A stretch of 17,280 nucleotides of DNA from JALZAQ01 sp038253885. Lineage in GTDB: Bacteria; Gemmatimonadota; Gemmatimonadetes; Gemmatimonadales; Gemmatimonadaceae. The notes under the pieces were generated by a model. The model was not told where the DNA came from. It made no database searches and saw only the letters and a list, made by a program, of their open reading frames with translations. The stretch spans positions 1 through 17,280 of the forward strand of contig JBBSGP010000053.1 in assembly GCA_038253885.1 (NCBI GenBank). Direction: 5' to 3'. Numbering within the stretch: position 1 is the stretch's first letter; each line of letters opens with the position of its first letter. A program made the position numbers and the translations under genes. Below are positions 14,107 through 17,280 of the stretch, piece by piece.

Positions 14107-14388
14107 GTGAAGAAGGGTCGCATCGGCGCGGCATCGCTCGGCGACCTCACTGGCCGGTATCGGTACACGCGGGGAACGGACACGCTGGTCGCGACGGTCT
14201 CGGTGGATGGCGGGGGTCTCCGGATCCAGCTGCCGGGGCAGCCGAGCGAGGAGCTGGTGCCCGAGTCGGCATCGGCGTTCTTCACCCCTGTCGGCCTGCG
14301 CGCCTCGTTCACGCGCGAGAGCGGCCGGCCGGCTAGCGAGCTGGTGCTCCACGTGGGAGAGACAGTGCGACTGCGGCGAATCGAGTAG
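14107..14388 (+). pseudogene. C-terminal domain fragment resembling the DUF3471 tail of serine hydrolases
   Basis: An ORF of 93 codons from GTG 14107 (open back to 14053). From residue 12 it reads DLTGRYRYTRGTDTLVATVS, then GGLRIQLPGQPSEELVPESA, a phenylalanine pair, LRASFTRESG, ELVLHVGETVRLRRIE and TAG. The pattern GxYxx..LxVxxxxxxLxxQxxGQPxxELxPES..FF..xxxxFxxxxxGxxxxLVLHxG...RxRI is that of the small beta domain appended to beta-lactamase-related serine hydrolases. The catalytic domain with SxxK is absent upstream, and no Shine-Dalgarno precedes the GTG, so I read it as a gene remnant, though a free-standing small domain cannot be excluded. Converges with the S41 gene; the two stops are 4 bp apart. 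Confidence 0.6.
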
Positions 14389-14392
14389 ACTA

Positions 14393-16225
14393 CTACGGCA
14401 CGAGAGAGCCGCGGGCGGGAATCGGTGCCTGGAGAATTGCCTCGAGCGCCGGATCCCGGCGTGCACGAAGCGCCTCGAGTGTCGGTGGCACATACAGCCG
14501 CGGCGCAATCCAGACGCGATCGTCGAATGGCCATGACGTCTGCCAATAGACGTCCGAGACGCTGACGGGAATTCCCGAGCTCGGGAGCGAGAAGACATTT
14601 GACTCGCCGACGAAATTGGGGCTGGACGGCGTCGGCTCCCCCACGAAGATCGCCGCCGAGTGTCTGTCGAGCATGGTGGCGGCGTTCATCCCCGCTGAAT
14701 AGGTGTAGCGTCCGGCGAGCACGTAGAGATGGCCGGGACGATTGACCCGAGACGCCGCGATGCCGTCGGTGAGTGGCAGGAGCAGGCGGCTGTCGCCACC
14801 GTTGTTGGCCCTCAGATCAACGATGAGCCGCTCCGCCTTTGTCGAATCGATGAACCGGAGCAATCGAGCAGCGAAGCTCGCCAACGTCTCGGTGGGAGAA
14901 TTCACGACCGAGTTGAAGGCGAAGTACACGGTCCGGCTGTCGGAGAGGTACGTGAACCAGTACGGCGCACGCAGATCCCGCCGTGACAGCGGCTGCGGCG
15001 CAACCGCTCCGGCATCGATCCAGATCCAGCTGGGTGCTCCCGCGAACCGATTGTAGTCGCGGGGCGTCGGCTGTGCGCGAATCGTGACCTCTCTCTCGAT
15101 GCCTCGGGCCGTTCGCACGGTGAAGGAGGCGGCTGTATCCGACACCGAGAGCCCCAAGCCATTGAGAATTTGCGGGAATCGGAGATTTCTGGCGCGATTC
15201 CGCAGGGGAGTCATCGGATTGTCGCGGCTGGAGATCGCATCCAGCGTCCGAATCGCCTGTGCTACCGGTTGTCCGCCGACTTGCAGGATCCTCGCGCCGA
15301 CGATGCCGGCATACGCCGTATCGGCTGCCACGATGTACAGGCTGTCCCCGAAGCTCTCGTATTGGAGCGGCAGGGTTCGCGTCCACTTCGGGAGCCCTTC
15401 CGGAACGAACGTGGTGTGGCCGTCGCCCAGTTGCGCGACGGCACGTTGAAGGCGAACGACGAATTGATTTTCCGTCAGAGCTGGAATGTCGATGAGCAAT
15501 TTTTCCGTCGCGTCGTCGAACAACGAGCTCGCTAACAGCTTGTGGCCGGCGTGCACGCGCTTGACTTCCTCTCGCAGGAACCTGACGTCGGCGCGCCAAT
15601 CCACCGCTCGCGATGCTCCGGGCTCGGGCCCGGTCATGCTCTGAAAGCGGGAATTGCTGCGCAGCGTGAGGAAATTCGTGTCGGTTCTGATGCGCCGGCG
15701 GTTTCTCAACCCGAGCGTGAGCGCTCGGTCTAGCCACCTGATCGCCGAATCCGGTCGCGCCGCCGCCGCGTGGAGGGACGCGATGGTGTACGCCACCTCG
15801 GCCGGTGAATCCGCTCCGAATATCGTGCGCTCGGACGGATTGCTTCCTCCCACTTCCAGGTACCTGGCGTAGGCCCGCAACGCCGTCGTGGTGTCTCGGG
15901 CATTCAGACTGGCGATGGCCATCTGATACCACGCGGTTCCCATGTAGGGATTGGCATCCAGGACCCGCTTCCACGCCGCCTCGGCGCGTGCCCACTGACC
16001 GGCGCGCGACAGCGAGCTGGCGTCATCCAGGAGCGATTCCATCGCCTGCAGCGGAGATGTGCTCGTCGCGCCCGTTTGGCCCGAGACGAGCGTCCCCGCG
16101 AGCGCTGCGCACCCGAGGAGGGCCATTCCCGCCAACCGCCCCCAGAATCCAGCGTGCGCGCGAACCCGAGAAATCGCCGCGACCAGCTGTGTGTCACTGG
16201 ATCTGTCGATCATCGCATCGCACAT
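14393..16225 (-). CDS. TPR plus S41-type peptidase-like protein, membrane-anchored or exported
   Basis: A 610-residue protein. Residues about 27-50 (GFWGRLAGMALLGCAALAGT) form a membrane anchor or signal. About 65-170 are TPR-like repeats (RAEAAWKRVLDANPYMGTAW, ALRAYARYLEVGG, DSAIRWLDRALTLG). The S41/tail-specific-protease core has QLGDGHTTFVPEG (about 266), a PDZ-like segment (VGARILQVGGQPVAQA), RLIVDLRANNGGD (about 466), the candidate nucleophile S510 in RYTYSAGMNAATML and FVGEPTPSSP. The S41 fold normally cleaves proteins in the periplasm; whether the catalytic Lys is kept is unclear. I chose the ATG at 16225 (GGGAG ten bases upstream); ATG 16213 and the ATG at 16321, which overlaps the preceding stop as TGATG, are alternatives. 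Confidence 0.78.
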   Translation of the reverse strand: MCDAMIDRSSDTQLVAAISRVRAHAGFWGRLAGMALLGCAALAGTLVSGQTGATSTSPLQAMESLLDDASSLSRAGQWARAEAAWKRVLDANPYMGTAWYQMAIASLNARDTTTALRAYARYLEVGGSNPSERTIFGADSPAEVAYTIASLHAAAARPDSAIRWLDRALTLGLRNRRRIRTDTNFLTLRSNSRFQSMTGPEPGASRAVDWRADVRFLREEVKRVHAGHKLLASSLFDDATEKLLIDIPALTENQFVVRLQRAVAQLGDGHTTFVPEGLPKWTRTLPLQYESFGDSLYIVAADTAYAGIVGARILQVGGQPVAQAIRTLDAISSRDNPMTPLRNRARNLRFPQILNGLGLSVSDTAASFTVRTARGIEREVTIRAQPTPRDYNRFAGAPSWIWIDAGAVAPQPLSRRDLRAPYWFTYLSDSRTVYFAFNSVVNSPTETLASFAARLLRFIDSTKAERLIVDLRANNGGDSRLLLPLTDGIAASRVNRPGHLYVLAGRYTYSAGMNAATMLDRHSAAIFVGEPTPSSPNFVGESNVFSLPSSGIPVSVSDVYWQTSWPFDDRVWIAPRLYVPPTLEALRARRDPALEAILQAPIPARGSLVP

Positions 16226-16320
16226 CACGCCAGATCTCCCGCCGCAGCCCCCGAGCTGAGGGCGACCCCGGTGGTCTTCGATCCCTTTGTTCCCCGAACC
16301 CGGCGCCTGAGAACTCAGCA

Positions 16321-16644
16321 TCACTCTCGCTGCACGCTGGCCTTCTCAAGGTCGTCTAACCGGTACATCTCGTCGTCGATGATGACCACCTTGTCACCGG
16401 GCCCCCACAGCTCCGTGGTTGTGGCGTCGATCTCATCGACCTCCCAGCGCGTCCCGTCATCTAGCAGGACAACGCGCCCATTGTATTTGATAACGTCGAT
16501 GGCGGCATTAACGGTCTTGCCCATCGTAAACATTCTCATTCCCCAGCCCGCGAGAATCTGGCGTTGTGCCTCCGTCATCGTCTCGATCCCAACCGACCGC
16601 GCTTCCTCGGCTGACATTAATTTCGAAACGTCCGGTGGCGCCAT
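16321..16644 (-). CDS. Small acidic protein with a beta-rich (SH3/PRC-like) C-terminal half
   Basis: A 107-residue protein I do not recognise. The first half is helical and charged (SAEEARSVGIETMTEAQRQI, then LAGWGMRMF). The second half looks like a small all-beta domain: GRVVLLDDGTRWEVDEIDA, TTTELWGPGDKVVIIDDEMY, RLDD. The W-x-V ... W-x-x-GD-x-V pattern resembles SH3-like or PRC-like barrels in other hypothetical proteins. There is no signal peptide. The start is supported by GGGGAG seven bases upstream. Its TGA overlaps an ATG (TGATG) of the downstream S41 frame, so coupled expression is possible. Immediately upstream (126 bp) is the end of an IS element, so its native promoter may have been displaced. 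Confidence 0.62.
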   Translation of the reverse strand: MAPPDVSKLMSAEEARSVGIETMTEAQRQILAGWGMRMFTMGKTVNAAIDVIKYNGRVVLLDDGTRWEVDEIDATTTELWGPGDKVVIIDDEMYRLDDLEKASVQRE

Positions 16645-16770
16645 CAGTAGCTCCCCTCATCGTGGTCGTGTGAATGCCGCCGAGGCGCGCTGGCCCGCCT
16701 GGCCGCCCGAAGGTCTGCCATCCGGTCCAAGTCGCCCGACGTCGCCGCCGGTTGCTGGCGGACACCCTAG
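16645..16770. other. Intergenic DNA between IS end and small acidic gene
   Basis: No convincing gene is seen on either strand; open frames here follow from G+C content. The only clear signal is the ribosome site of the minus-strand gene at its left edge. Any promoter for that gene must lie here or inside the IS. Confidence 0.3.
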
Positions 16771-17280
16771 CAGGCTGCTGAAATAGCGGTGATTTCGAAC
16801 GCGTTGTTCGTCGACGCGATGGTGTGAGGCGAGGACGAGCAGGCTGACGGGCCTGCCGCTTGGGCTGGGTGAGCCACTTGAAGGCGAGGACGCACCCCGA
16901 TGAACCGCCGTGGCGTGTTCATGCGGGTGCCAGGAGGAGATTCCGGATCCGCACGAGATTGTAGACCGCCGTAGCGAAGGTAAACATCCACCCGACCCGA
17001 GCGACCCCGCGATGCTTGGTCTGCCGCAGGAGTCCAATGGTCTTGAGCCAGCCGAAGATTTCCTCGACGCGTTTGCGCTTCCGCTGACTCACCGCGTAGC
17101 CGGCGTGCCGGGTTGTTCGCCCATCGATCGCCGTCGGATGCGTCGCCGTGTCGTTCTGCGCGACGTGCGGCGTGGCGCCCACGTCCCGCAGGTCGGCCAC
17201 GCACTGCTGCGTATCGAAGCCCTTGTCGCCCCCGATGGTGATCCGCTCCTGCCGATAGGGCGCGTCGCGGGCCAGCGTGA
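16771..17280 (-). mobile_element. IS5-family insertion sequence, 3' end, cut by the window edge
   Basis: The transposase gene is followed by about 148 bp of non-coding DNA down to GCAGGCTGCTGAAATAGC (around 16770-16787), which resembles the terminal inverted repeats of IS5-type elements (GCAGGCTGCTGAAAAA-like ends). The four bases just outside, CTAG (16767-16770), are a target duplication typical of part of this family. The other end lies beyond the window, so neither the inverted repeat nor the duplication can be confirmed. Confidence 0.6.
16919..17280 (-). CDS. IS5-family transposase, C-terminal part (5' end outside window)
   Basis: The frame is open to the window edge and encodes at least 119 residues of a DDE transposase. 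Visible features are ITIGGDKGFDTQQCVADLRD (second catalytic Asp region), GATPHVAQND, AIDGRTTRHAGYAVSQRKRK and RVEEIFGWLKTIG, giving the R-x3-E-x6-K signature with the third catalytic acid, then HRGVARVGWMFTFATAVYNL and a terminal VRIRNLLLAPA. It catalyses cut-and-paste transposition of the element. The GTG at 17200 is internal and not the start. Nothing visible is broken, so the copy may be intact beyond the window. Confidence 0.88.
   Translation of the reverse strand, partial: TLARDAPYRQERITIGGDKGFDTQQCVADLRDVGATPHVAQNDTATHPTAIDGRTTRHAGYAVSQRKRKRVEEIFGWLKTIGLLRQTKHRGVARVGWMFTFATAVYNLVRIRNLLLAPA

Noticed and set aside
13569..14546. A 325-codon minus-strand frame across the fragment region
   Set aside because: Ser/Arg-rich composition, no motif, and it crosses ChrB_C, both gene fragments and the S41 end in unrelated frames.
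1..17280. CRISPR arrays, tRNA or rRNA genes, riboswitches
   Set aside because: I saw no regularly spaced direct repeats, cloverleaf or rRNA-like stretch, and no recognisable riboswitch core; a covariance-model scan would be needed to exclude small RNAs.

Overview
The window is about two thirds G+C, with small accessory genes in short divergent and convergent blocks. The gene content (a DUF5916 outer-membrane barrel, a TPR/S41 protein, propeller and NTF2-like fusions, a PadR regulator, an ADOP/FtsX permease fragment, a GlsB-type membrane protein) resembles a soil Gemmatimonadota or a related Gram-negative phylum. That placement is inferred from family content alone; no rRNA or tRNA gene was seen.

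Layout. 1-1229: 3' part of a DUF5916 barrel gene with an internal out-of-frame deletion. 1261-2870 (minus): a heme-type ferric-reductase membrane protein overlapping a TauE/SafE permease by GTGA, divergent from 3039-3926 (plus), a lipoprotein with two cupredoxin domains. 3939-5193 (minus): a 3' scrap of an SDR dehydrogenase, a very basic small protein, and an exported-looking protein related to T4 gp19 tail-tube proteins. 5462-7714 (plus): a GlsB/YeaQ membrane protein, an M20 metallopeptidase and a PadR regulator. 7734-8825 (minus): a two-CBS protein and a thioredoxin-like gene broken by a TGA at its CGGC motif and by a frameshift. 8964-11141 (minus): a TPR/beta-propeller/double NTF2-like protein. 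11238-12224 (minus): a full-length ChrB-type protein. 12254-13825 (plus): an ornithine cyclodeaminase/mu-crystallin homologue and a stand-alone ChrB C-terminal-domain protein. 13822-14388: 3' fragments of an FtsX-type permease and of a serine-hydrolase C-terminal domain. 14393-16644 (minus): a TPR-S41 protein and a small beta-rich protein. 16771-end: the 3' end of an IS5-family insertion sequence.

Two modules look functionally coherent. The first is the ferric-reductase-like heme protein, TauE/SafE permease and tandem cupredoxin lipoprotein, arranged as a divergent envelope redox or metal unit. The second is ChrB / OCD / ChrB_C around a 29-bp divergent intergenic region. That region carries alternating copies of ATGATAC and GTATCAT overlapping candidate promoters for both directions, and no chromate transporter chrA lies in the window. 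This ChrB-OCD-ChrB_C arrangement is the best candidate for an undescribed system.

A second theme is gene decay. Five loci are fragments or broken genes, and four of them keep a recognisable native 3' end, so the window looks like an accessory region undergoing deletion, with an IS element at its right edge.
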